A stretch of DNA of 64,000 nt from Sulfurimonas sp. HSL3-2. GTDB taxonomy: Bacteria; Campylobacterota; Campylobacteria; Campylobacterales; Sulfurimonadaceae. The position numbers and the translations under genes were made by a program. A model generated the notes under the pieces. That model saw only the letters and a program-made list of their open reading frames with translations, was not told where the DNA came from and searched no databases. The DNA is taken from NCBI RefSeq assembly GCF_039645965.1, contig NZ_CP147917.1, positions 248,001-312,000 of the forward strand, in the 5' to 3' direction. Of the stretch, positions 17,768 to 25,264 are shown piece by piece (position 1 is the stretch's first letter; each line of letters opens with the position of its first letter).

Positions 17768-18780
17768 AGTTCTGTATAACGGGTGGCGGAACAGGCGGAC
17801 ATTTAAGTATCGCAGATGCGCTTTGCAGTGCTGCCGTACAAAGAGGACATGAGGTCATCTTTATCGGTTCGACAAGCGGACAGGACAGAATGTGGTTTGA
17901 AGAGCACAGCAGTTTCTCCCACGTATATTTTTTAGAGACATCCGGTGTTGTGAACAAAAAGGGTCTTGCGAAGGTAAAAGCACTTTATAAAGTGTTTAAA
18001 GCGGTACTACACTCAAGAAAGATACTTAAAAAACATCATATCGATGCAGTCATAAGTGTGGGAGGATTCTCTGCAGCTCCTGCAGCGTTTGCTTCGGTTA
18101 TTACAGGCAGACCTCTTTTTATTCATGAACAAAATGCGGTGGTCGGCAGATTAAACTCCATCTTAAGACCGCGTGCCAAAGTTTTTATATCTGCATATGA
18201 AAAAGATTCACCGATTCAGGGTTATCCTGTAAAAGAGCTCTTTTTTAACTCTGCAAGAGTCAGAGAAAAGTTAGAGACCATCATATTTTTAGGCGGTTCG
18301 CAGGGTGCAAAAGCAATAAACGATCTTGCTTTACATGTAAGCACTCTTTTAAAACAAAGAGGAATAAAGATCATTCATCAATGCGGCGAGCGTGATTATG
18401 AAAGAGTCAAACAGGAGTATGAAAAACTTGGCGTAGAGGTCGAGCTTTATTCTTTTACAAAAGATATGCCTTCGCTTATCTCACGTGCCGATCTGGCAGT
18501 GAGCCGTGCAGGAGCAAGTACGCTTTGGGAACTTTGTGCCAACGGTCTTCCCGCATTTTTTGTGCCGTTTCCATATGCAGCGGGAGATCATCAGTTTTAT
18601 AATGCCGACTTTATAGTAAAAGAGCAGATGGGATGGTGTGAAAGAGAAAGTGACGATCTGGACAAAAAACTGCTTGCTGTTTTGGATGAACCGTTACATG
18701 GTAAAAGTAAAAAACTCATCGAACATTCGCATAGGGATGTCGCAGATGAGATGATAAAACTATTTGAAAAGAGTATATGA
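17764..18780 (+). CDS. murG: UDP-GlcNAc: undecaprenyl-PP-MurNAc-pentapeptide GlcNAc transferase
   Basis: 338 residues starting at TTG 17764, which places ITGGGTGGHLSIADAL at the N-terminus as in other MurG proteins. Further motifs are FIHEQNAVVGRLN, FLGGSQGAKAINDLAL and SRAGASTLWELCANGLPA, the UDP-GlcNAc site. It makes lipid II on the inner membrane face. The start overlaps the ftsW stop and the stop overlaps the DedA gene, so the genes are translationally coupled. Confidence 0.95.
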   Translation: MKFCITGGGTGGHLSIADALCSAAVQRGHEVIFIGSTSGQDRMWFEEHSSFSHVYFLETSGVVNKKGLAKVKALYKVFKAVLHSRKILKKHHIDAVISVGGFSAAPAAFASVITGRPLFIHEQNAVVGRLNSILRPRAKVFISAYEKDSPIQGYPVKELFFNSARVREKLETIIFLGGSQGAKAINDLALHVSTLLKQRGIKIIHQCGERDYERVKQEYEKLGVEVELYSFTKDMPSLISRADLAVSRAGASTLWELCANGLPAFFVPFPYAAGDHQFYNADFIVKEQMGWCERESDDLDKKLLAVLDEPLHGKSKKLIEHSHRDVADEMIKLFEKSI

Positions 18781-19385
18781 TGTTAGCAGATTTTGCACAA
18801 TGGCTTTTAGCTACCGTTTTTGACTGGGGGTATCTGGGTGTCTTCTTGCTTATGGCGGTAGAGAGCTCTTTCGTACCGTTTCCAAGCGAGATTATCCTTA
18901 TCCCTGCCGGTGTATTGATAGCCGATGGAAAGATGAATCTGTACCTTGTATTTCTTGTTTCTATACTCGGTTCGCTGTTCGGTGCTTTAATAAACTACTA
19001 TCTTGCGATGTTTGTCGGAAGAAGATTTTTAAACAGATACGGAAAGTATTTTTTTGTCAGTCAGAACTCACTAGAGAGAATGGATAACTTTTTTGAAAAC
19101 CATGGGCATATCTCTACGTTCACGGGAAGACTGATCCCGGGTATCAGACAGCTTATCTCCATACCCGCAGGTCTTTCAAAGATGAATCTAAAGATATTTC
19201 TGGTCTATACGGGAGCAGGTGCTGGAGTATGGAGCATCATTTTAATAGCACTTGGATATTTTATAGGGAAGAACCAAGAGTTGATCTCTATCTATTTAAA
19301 AGAGATTACAATTGCAACACTCTTATCCGTGATACTGTTGATCGCCGGATATGTTTTTTATAAAAAAAGAAAAATAGTTAAATAA
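18777..19385 (+). CDS. DedA-family (SNARE-associated) inner-membrane protein
   Basis: 202 residues. The family pattern is clear: ESSFVPFPSEIILIPAG near residue 30, a re-entrant region, then FTGRLIPGIRQLISIPAGLS with the conserved Arg and Gly. DedA proteins are linked to undecaprenyl-phosphate or other lipid flipping in recent work, which fits a position right after murG. ATG ATG at the start overlaps the murG stop; either could be used. A second DedA protein lies at 37027-37596. Confidence 0.88.
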   Translation: MMLADFAQWLLATVFDWGYLGVFLLMAVESSFVPFPSEIILIPAGVLIADGKMNLYLVFLVSILGSLFGALINYYLAMFVGRRFLNRYGKYFFVSQNSLERMDNFFENHGHISTFTGRLIPGIRQLISIPAGLSKMNLKIFLVYTGAGAGVWSIILIALGYFIGKNQELISIYLKEITIATLLSVILLIAGYVFYKKRKIVK

Positions 19386-19402
19386 AACTAAGGAGAATAT
19401 TT

Positions 19403-19906
19403 ATGTTAGAAATAGGAACACAGGCACCTGACTTTTGTCTGCCGAATCAAGATGATGTGGAGATATGTTTTAGAGATATCAAAGGGAAATGGATAGTGTT
19501 GTATTTCTACCCGAAAGACAATACTCCGGGATGTACGAACGAGGCTTGTGACTTTACCGATGCGCAAGTGGAGTTTTCAGGACTTGATGCGATGATCCTT
19601 GGTGTAAGTGCAGACTCTACGGCATCTCATCAAAAGTTCATTGATAAACATGATCTAGAGATCACACTTCTTAGTGATCCATCGACAAAGATGATGCAGG
19701 ATTACGATGTCTGGAAGATGAAGAAAAACTACGGCAAAGAGTATATGGGGATCGTGAGAACGACCTATATCATATCACCGGACGGTAAGATCGCTGCGGG
19801 TTGGGACAATGTAAAAGTACGTGTTAAACGTAAAAAAGATGGCGAGACGATAGAGAAACTTCATGTAGATGAGGTGAAAGAGAAACTTAAAGAGTTAAGA
19901 GGGTAA
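19403..19906 (+). CDS. bcp: Thioredoxin-dependent thiol peroxidase (Bcp/PrxQ type peroxiredoxin)
   Basis: 167 residues. The motif YPKDNTPGCTNEACDF carries the peroxidatic Cys (GCT) and the second Cys five residues later, the atypical 2-Cys arrangement of PrxQ. The C-terminal extension VKVRVKRKKDGETIEKLHVD is slightly longer than usual. It reduces hydroperoxides in the cytoplasm using thioredoxin. A strong AAGGAGAA site lies upstream. A 28 bp perfect palindrome immediately downstream probably ends the transcript. Confidence 0.93.
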   Translation: MLEIGTQAPDFCLPNQDDVEICFRDIKGKWIVLYFYPKDNTPGCTNEACDFTDAQVEFSGLDAMILGVSADSTASHQKFIDKHDLEITLLSDPSTKMMQDYDVWKMKKNYGKEYMGIVRTTYIISPDGKIAAGWDNVKVRVKRKKDGETIEKLHVDEVKEKLKELRG

Positions 19907-19909
19907 GTG

Positions 19910-19937
19910 TTACATGTAAGCGATCGCTTACATGTAA
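19910..19937. terminator. 28 bp perfect palindrome between convergent genes, likely two-way terminator
   Basis: The sequence is TTACATGTAA, GCGATCGC, TTACATGTAA, a perfect dyad with no loop bases left over. It lies between the bcp stop and the convergent outer-membrane protein gene. A hairpin of up to 12-13 bp could form in RNA from either strand. No long T-run follows, so termination efficiency is uncertain. It contains two copies of the dispersed 10-mer described in the findings. Confidence 0.55.
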
Positions 19938-19944
19938 AAGAGTT

Positions 19945-21513
19945 TTAATATCTGTATCTGATATAGAAACGGATATCTTGAGCAGTATCAACTACTTGAG
20001 AACCGTATCCGGCTGCGACAGCTTCACTCATAGTCATCGGAGTACCTGTTTGTTCTCCAAAGAATCCGTTACTTCCGCTGTATTCATAATCTATATATGT
20101 ATAACGTATCTGAAGTGTCAGAATATTGTCTATTAAAGGCTCAGTGAAATACGCTTCATAAGCATTACCGCGGGCTGCAAGTTTTGAACCTATGTTTGTA
20201 TCTTCACCGTAAGTCATACTTCTCCAGTATTTAGAACCATAGTTGTATTCAAATCCCCATTTTCCGCTTTCGCTGATCAATGACGGTATTCTTAGTCCTA
20301 CCCACCCTGAGTAACCTGCTTCTGAATCCTTGCTTCCAAGCATATATTTGCCGCCGTCAGGATTTGTTTGAGACCATGCACCGCTTACAAAGAAGATAGT
20401 ATCATCAAGGAAGTCGCTGATACCGTCACCGATCCCGTTTGCTACGAAGTTAACAGTACCGCTGTAAAGACCGCCTACAGTTTTCATACCGGCACTAGGA
20501 TTAGAAGCGTTTACTTCATCTATCAGGTTATTAGCATAGTAAAACTGTGTACCGATTTTATATTGACCGTTATCATACGGTACAAAGATAAGGCCGGCAA
20601 GATCGATGTTACTGATCTCTTGAGCGTTACTCGCATAAGGAGTAGAAGAAAACTTCGGTGCAGCATTCGTCATCCCGCGCCCTGCACAAAACTTCACATA
20701 CATACCGCTGACACCTGTTACTTTTTCAAGTGAGAATTTAGAACTAAGTCCATCAAATTCAACGTTGATAGTGTGCCCCATCGGTGATGCAGCAGGATCA
20801 TCGTCACGGAAGTTCACAAGATGTCCGTTTGTCGAAGGACGGCGTCCTAAACTAAATGTCCATGGGATATCTGTTCCTAAGAATGTATTGTTTCTGTAAA
20901 AGAAGTAAGCTGAACGGACTCTTAGTGTATCATCATATGCATTTTCATTTGTGATCCAGTCAAAGTTTTCGTACGAGTTATTCGTACTTGCACCGCTTCT
21001 TGCTCCATAAGCTTTGTTGTAAGCTAGCTGAGCCGTAAAACTTATATTGTCAGTAGCAGCCCAGTTTGTCCCGATCCATAATCTGTTAGTTAAAAATGCA
21101 TCGTTTTCATTTTTTGTACCGTCTGCCATTTTGTATTGCAGATTTTCAACAGCTGTTCTAAGATCCGCAGTAAATTTTAAATGATTTCCGCCTGTTCTTC
21201 TATTTAAACTATCAATGCTGTCTTGCATGTCTGAAATTTTCTCTTCGACTGTCGGCTCATCGTCATCTTCTTCATCATCACTTGATGCTTTTGATGCCAT
21301 CGGCTTCTCTTCTGAGTCATCCTCTTCAGCGTCATCTTTTTGCATTGCTGCTTTTTCTGAATTCGCTTCTTTCGCTTTTAGATTTGCAAGTTCTGCTTTT
21401 AACTTGTTCATCTCTTTTTCCATAGCCTCGAAACGATCATACATCGTCGCTGCACTTGCATCGCTTATAAGTAGAGTCGCTGCCGCTAAAGACACCAGTA
21501 ATGTTTTTTTCAT
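19945..21513 (-). CDS. Outer-membrane beta-barrel protein, DUF3373-type porin-like
   Basis: 522 residues. A signal peptide (KKTLLVSLAAATLLISDASA) is followed by a coiled coil (about residues 25-55, MEKEMNKLKAELANLKAK), then a very acidic linker (about 55-95), and then a long beta-barrel region rich in alternating aromatic residues. The chain ends YIRYRY, a usual barrel terminus. The layout matches DUF3373 proteins abundant in Campylobacterota, whose substrate is not known. The coiled coil may tie the barrel to peptidoglycan or form trimers. Promoter and operator-like sequences lie upstream at 21577-21582 and 21531-21546. Confidence 0.78.
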   Translation of the reverse strand: MKKTLLVSLAAATLLISDASAATMYDRFEAMEKEMNKLKAELANLKAKEANSEKAAMQKDDAEEDDSEEKPMASKASSDDEEDDDEPTVEEKISDMQDSIDSLNRRTGGNHLKFTADLRTAVENLQYKMADGTKNENDAFLTNRLWIGTNWAATDNISFTAQLAYNKAYGARSGASTNNSYENFDWITNENAYDDTLRVRSAYFFYRNNTFLGTDIPWTFSLGRRPSTNGHLVNFRDDDPAASPMGHTINVEFDGLSSKFSLEKVTGVSGMYVKFCAGRGMTNAAPKFSSTPYASNAQEISNIDLAGLIFVPYDNGQYKIGTQFYYANNLIDEVNASNPSAGMKTVGGLYSGTVNFVANGIGDGISDFLDDTIFFVSGAWSQTNPDGGKYMLGSKDSEAGYSGWVGLRIPSLISESGKWGFEYNYGSKYWRSMTYGEDTNIGSKLAARGNAYEAYFTEPLIDNILTLQIRYTYIDYEYSGSNGFFGEQTGTPMTMSEAVAAGYGSQVVDTAQDIRFYIRYRY

Positions 21514-21530
21514 TATTTATATCCCCTTTT

Positions 21531-21546
21531 ATTACATTTCTGTAAT
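21531..21546. promoter_or_regulatory. ATTACA-N4-TGTAAT palindrome in the leader of the outer-membrane protein gene
   Basis: A perfect 6 bp dyad with a 4 bp centre, 18 bp before the start codon and downstream of the predicted -10 box. It could be a repressor site or a small RNA hairpin close to the ribosome-binding region. No regulator can be named. Confidence 0.35.
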
Positions 21547-21576
21547 ATTTTCTTGTCTGTGCATAGTAACTAATAT

Positions 21577-21582
21577 ATTATA
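21577..21582 (-). promoter_or_regulatory. Predicted -10 box for the outer-membrane protein gene
   Basis: TATAAT on the minus strand, 64 bp upstream of the start codon, in a T-rich stretch as usual for Campylobacterota sigma-70 promoters that lack a clear -35 box. The 314 bp gap 21514-21827 holds this promoter, the palindrome above and the rpsB promoter; I see no gene in it. Confidence 0.45.
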
Positions 21583-21667
21583 AAAACTAATTTAAACCCA
21601 TTCTATCAGCTATTAATTAATCTAATTTTACCTTTGTTTTAACAGCAGTTTTTAAACTAAAGTTTTG

Positions 21668-21673
21668 TATAAT
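21668..21673 (+). promoter_or_regulatory. Predicted extended -10 box for rpsB
   Basis: TGTATAAT, with T-rich sequence (TTTTGTTTTAAC) about 25-35 bp upstream, a form typical of the lineage. It would give an untranslated leader of about 150 bases before rpsB, long enough for S2 autoregulation, though no known S2 leader structure was recognised. Confidence 0.5.
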
Positions 21674-21827
21674 TCCGCGATTTTCTTTCCTTAAAACAAA
21701 GAAAAACAAAGCAAGTATATGCCAAAACGTTGGTGCATCCCTTCTGAAATAATAGAGGAAGATGTCTGGTAATACCCAAGATAACCGACAAAATTTCTGG
21801 CTGAAAAAGCCTTTAAAGGACCTTATA

Positions 21828-22598
21828 ATGGTAACTATGAAAGACCTATTAGAATGTGGTGTACACTTCGGACACCAAACTCGTCGTTGGAATCCAAAGA
21901 TGAAAAAATACATCTTCGGTGTGCGTAAAAACATCCATATCATCGATTTACAAAAAACATTACGTTATTTCCGTAATACATACCAAATCGTTGTTGATGC
22001 AGCAGCTGAAGGAAAAACTGTACTTTTCGTCGGAACAAAAAAACAAGCTCGTAACACTGTAAAAGAAGCAGCTATCAAATGTGGTATGCCATATGTTGAA
22101 AACCGTTGGTTAGGTGGGATGCTTACAAACTTCGAGACTATCCAAAAATCTATCCGTAAACTTGAGGCTATCGAGCAAATGGAAGAAAACGGTCAAATGG
22201 GACTATTAACTAAGAAAGAAGCTTTAATGCTTTCTCGTCAAAAAGAGAAACTTGCTGCTTATTTCGGTGGTATCCGTGATATGAAAAAACTTCCTGATAT
22301 GCTTTTCGTACTAGATGCGGCAAAAGAGCACATCGCAGTTTTAGAAGCTCGTTGTTTACATATTCCTATCGTAGCTCCACTAGATACTAACTGTGATCCG
22401 GATCTTATCGATTTCCCAATCCCGGGTAATGATGATGCTATCCGTTCGATTCAACTTTTCTGTAACGAAATGGCTGAAGCGATCAACGAAGGTAAAGCAT
22501 TAGCAAACGGCGGTTCTACTACTGATGTAGAAGAAGAGTTGGCAGCTGCAGATGCAAAAGAAGTAGAAGCAGAAGAAACAGCAGAAGAGGAAGAATAA
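21828..22598 (+). CDS. rpsB: 30S ribosomal protein S2
   Basis: 256 residues from the ATG at 21828, which follows AAAGGA by 7 bp and gives the normal start [20 protein letters not shown]. An in-frame ATG at 21762 would add 22 unlikely residues. The body has the S2 pattern ([33 protein letters not shown]). The C-terminal tail is Glu/Ala-rich and acidic. tsf follows after 2 bp, the usual bacterial pair. Confidence 0.97.
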   Translation: MVTMKDLLECGVHFGHQTRRWNPKMKKYIFGVRKNIHIIDLQKTLRYFRNTYQIVVDAAAEGKTVLFVGTKKQARNTVKEAAIKCGMPYVENRWLGGMLTNFETIQKSIRKLEAIEQMEENGQMGLLTKKEALMLSRQKEKLAAYFGGIRDMKKLPDMLFVLDAAKEHIAVLEARCLHIPIVAPLDTNCDPDLIDFPIPGNDDAIRSIQLFCNEMAEAINEGKALANGGSTTDVEEELAAADAKEVEAEETAEEEE

Positions 22599-22600
22599 TC

Positions 22601-23668
22601 ATGGCAGAAATTACAGCAGCAATGGTAAAAGAGTTGCGTACAGCAACTGATGCACCGATGATGGATTGTAAAAAAGCACTGACAGAAACTGATGGTGATT
22701 TTGAAAAAGCAGTTGAATTCCTTCGTGAACGCGGTATCGCTAAGTCAGCTAAAAAAGCTGACCGCGTTGCAGCTGAAGGTTCAATCGGTCTTAAAATAGC
22801 TGATGATTTTTCAAAAGCTACTCTAGTTGAAGTTAACTCTGAGACTGACTTCGTTGCTAAAAATGACGGTTTTAAAGACCTTGTTGCAAAATCTGTTTCT
22901 CAAGCGTACGCTACAGACTGTAATACAACTGAAGCACTTCGTGAAACTGAGATCGACGGAAAGTCTTTTGCTTTAACATTCGATGAAGCTGTTGCGAAAA
23001 TCGGTGAAAAAATCGAGATCCGCCGTATAGCTACATTGACTGGTAACGAAAACACTATCGTTAACGGTTATGTTCACTCAAATACTCGTATCGGTGTTAT
23101 CGTTGCTATCGAGTGTGACAGTGCTAAAACTGCTCAAGCTATGATAGATACGGCTAAAAACGTAGCAATGCACGCATCTGCTATGAAACCGACTACATTA
23201 AGCTATAAAGATTTCGATCCTACTTTCGTAGAAAACGAAACAATAGGTCGTATTGAAGTTATCAAAAAAGAGAATGAAGAGCTTGCTCGTCTTAAAAAAC
23301 CTCTTAAAAATGTACCTCAATACATCTCTATGTCTCAATTGACTCCGGAAGTATTAGCTACTGCTGAAGCAAATATCAAAGCTGAGTTAAAAGCTCAAAA
23401 TAAACCTGAGCAGATCTGGGATAAAATCGTTCCTGGTCAATTAGCTCGTTTTATCGATGATAACACGACTTTAGACAAAGAGCAAGCACTTTTAGATCAA
23501 AACTATGTTCTTGATGACAAACTGACTGTTGCACAAGCTGTTGAAGCAGCTGGTAAAGCAGCTGGCGGTACAGCTAAGATCACTGCATTCTTCCGCCTAG
23601 AAGTAGGTGAAGGTATAGAAAAAGTAGTTGATGACTTCGCAGCAGAAGTTGCAGCTCAAATGGCATAA
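22601..23668 (+). CDS. tsf: Elongation factor Ts
   Basis: 355 residues. The N-terminal UBA-like part ([20 protein letters not shown]) and the TDFVAKN motif that acts on EF-Tu are intact. It promotes GDP release from EF-Tu. Length is normal for this lineage, which has a longer core domain than E. coli. Codon choice is strongly biased, as expected for high expression. A short weak hairpin follows the stop. Confidence 0.97.
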   Translation: MAEITAAMVKELRTATDAPMMDCKKALTETDGDFEKAVEFLRERGIAKSAKKADRVAAEGSIGLKIADDFSKATLVEVNSETDFVAKNDGFKDLVAKSVSQAYATDCNTTEALRETEIDGKSFALTFDEAVAKIGEKIEIRRIATLTGNENTIVNGYVHSNTRIGVIVAIECDSAKTAQAMIDTAKNVAMHASAMKPTTLSYKDFDPTFVENETIGRIEVIKKENEELARLKKPLKNVPQYISMSQLTPEVLATAEANIKAELKAQNKPEQIWDKIVPGQLARFIDDNTTLDKEQALLDQNYVLDDKLTVAQAVEAAGKAAGGTAKITAFFRLEVGEGIEKVVDDFAAEVAAQMA

Positions 23669-23682
23669 GGGTTTCCCCCTTA
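23666..23682 (+). terminator. Weak hairpin after tsf
   Basis: TAAGGG, a 5-base loop, CCCTTA, overlapping the stop codon, followed at a distance by T-rich sequence. A new promoter lies just downstream, so partial termination between tsf and the ABC gene is plausible. Confidence 0.35.
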
Positions 23683-23746
23683 TCCACTTTTTCCCTTTTT
23701 AAACTCTCTAAAATAAATTTTACCCTTTCTTTTATATTCACTTTGT

Positions 23747-23752
23747 TATAAT
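23747..23752 (+). promoter_or_regulatory. -10 box directly before the ABC ATPase gene (leaderless start)
   Basis: TATAAT ends 7 bp before the ATG at 23760 and is preceded by T-rich sequence. Transcription would then begin at or next to the A of the ATG. No Shine-Dalgarno sequence is present in the gap. Confidence 0.5.
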
Positions 23753-23759
23753 CCATCTT

Positions 23760-24404
23760 ATGAATTTACTAAAAGCCACTTCCATATCGCATTCGTTCGA
23801 CTATGAACTTTTTAAAGATATATCCCTACATGTAAACGAGGGAGATAAGATCGCCATTACCGGAGTCAGCGGCAGCGGTAAGTCGACATTCTTGCATATC
23901 CTTTCTACACTTTTAAATCCGCAAGGCGGAAATGTCGAGATATTGGGAAAAAGCCTTGAAGAACTGACTGCAAAAGATCTTGTACACCTGAGAAGCAACG
24001 ATCTTGGGATCATCTTTCAGTCTCATTATCTCTTCCGCGGTTTCAGTGCTATGGAAAATCTTGAAGTGGCTTCGATGCTCTCTCATGAAGAGATAGACGA
24101 AGGACTTTTAAAAAGACTTAACATCGCAGAAGTGATGTATCAAAAGGTGAGTGAACTTTCAGGCGGACAACAGCAGCGCGTCTCGATAGCCAGAGTCCTT
24201 ACAAAAAAACCGCGCATCATCTTTGCCGATGAGCCTACCGGAAACCTTGATAATAAAACGGCAGCAGAAGTGATGAACATCTTTGATGAGTATATTTCTC
24301 ACAACAAGGCCGCACTTGTTCTTGTAACGCATGACGAGAGCATGGCAGACAGATGTGACAAGGTTTTTCATTTGGAAAACAAAGAGCTGTTACAGGTCAA
24401 ATAA
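23760..24404 (+). CDS. ABC transporter ATP-binding protein, LolD/MacB-type
   Basis: 214 residues. Walker A is GVSGSGKST, the signature is LSGGQQQRVSIARVL, Walker B is IIFADEPTGNLD, and the His switch is LVLVTHD. The subfamily is that of LolD, FtsE and MacB, which move lipoproteins or peptides or act mechanically on the envelope. No permease is adjacent, so the partner must lie elsewhere. C. jejuni has a corresponding gene in the same place between tsf and fliR. The stop overlaps fliR by one base. Confidence 0.88.
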   Translation: MNLLKATSISHSFDYELFKDISLHVNEGDKIAITGVSGSGKSTFLHILSTLLNPQGGNVEILGKSLEELTAKDLVHLRSNDLGIIFQSHYLFRGFSAMENLEVASMLSHEEIDEGLLKRLNIAEVMYQKVSELSGGQQQRVSIARVLTKKPRIIFADEPTGNLDNKTAAEVMNIFDEYISHNKAALVLVTHDESMADRCDKVFHLENKELLQVK

Positions 24405-25168
24405 TGAATTATGCAACAATATTTACAGATACGAATATTGTAGGATTCATACTTCTTTTTTTCCGATTTGCTTCGCTTTTTATCGCCGTACCTATATTTT
24501 CGCACCAAAGTATTCCCATGGTCTTTAAAACGGCGATGGCTTTTTTCTTTACGGTCGTTTTTTACTCCTCTATGCAGCCTGTTACATTTGAAATAAATGT
24601 CGTTAATCTGGTGCTCGCAATACTCAGTGAGCTGCTGTTCGGGCTTATTATCGGAATCGTACTGCAGCTCGCATTTAACGTCATCACATTTGCCGGAGGG
24701 CAGATCTCGTTTGTTATGGGTTTCTCAATGGCAAGTGCGATCGATCCGCAATCGGGAGTATCGATGCCGATCATCAGCCAGTTTCTTTCTCTGATGGCGC
24801 TTATGGTACTGTTTTCATTGAACCTGCATCACTGGATGCTTATGTTTATAGACAGGTCTCTTAGTGCCATTCCTCTTGGCGGCTTTATGATCACGAAAAA
24901 TCTTTTTAGTTATATCATCCATGCTGCGTCAAATATGTTTATCGTAGGCTTTACTATTGCCTTCCCTTTGATAGCATTATCATGGATGGCAGATATTATA
25001 TTCGGGATGCTTATGAAGACGATGCCGCAGTTCAATCTCCTTGTCATCGGATTCCCGATAAAGATAATCGTTTCGTTCGCTGTTTTGATCGCTACCTTTG
25101 CCTCAGCGATGCTAATCCTCCAGATTCAGATGCAGGATTCATTTAATTGGCTGGAGACGCTTTTTTAA
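24404..25168 (+). CDS. fliR: Flagellar export apparatus protein FliR
   Basis: 254 residues with six or seven hydrophobic segments. Typical features are an early FFRFASLFIAVPIFS, the FAGGQISFVMGFSMASAIDPQ region and the terminal LLILQIQMQDS-like helix. FliR forms part of the FliPQR export gate of the flagellar type III system. It shares a base with the stop of the ABC gene upstream, so its translation is coupled. No other flagellar genes are adjacent, as in C. jejuni. Confidence 0.92.
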   Translation: MNYATIFTDTNIVGFILLFFRFASLFIAVPIFSHQSIPMVFKTAMAFFFTVVFYSSMQPVTFEINVVNLVLAILSELLFGLIIGIVLQLAFNVITFAGGQISFVMGFSMASAIDPQSGVSMPIISQFLSLMALMVLFSLNLHHWMLMFIDRSLSAIPLGGFMITKNLFSYIIHAASNMFIVGFTIAFPLIALSWMADIIFGMLMKTMPQFNLLVIGFPIKIIVSFAVLIATFASAMLILQIQMQDSFNWLETLF

Positions 25169-25221
25169 GAGAATCCTCTCAAGAAAAGCGTAAATCCTCA
25201 GAGGTTTCAACTTTTTTTTGA

Positions 25222-25227
25222 TACAAT
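25222..25227 (+). promoter_or_regulatory. Predicted -10 box for the acidic-protein gene
   Basis: GATACAAT follows a run of eight T, about 38 bp before the ATG at 25265. The T-run with a -10-like box is a frequent promoter form in this lineage. Strength is unknown. Confidence 0.4.
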
Positions 25228-25264
25228 AAGTCAAATTCTATAAATCATCCAAGGACATCATAAT

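Noticed and set aside
19920-19927. GCGATCGC as the cyanobacterial HIP1 octamer
   Set aside because: I noticed only this copy and it forms the centre of a larger palindrome; other evidence excludes a cyanobacterium.
20368-20733. 121-codon frame opposite the outer-membrane protein gene
   Set aside because: Lies fully inside a well-supported gene, no ribosome site, composition of an antisense shadow.
21762-21827. Upstream ATG extending rpsB by 22 residues
   Set aside because: AAAGGA sits 7 bp before ATG 21828, and S2 proteins begin there.
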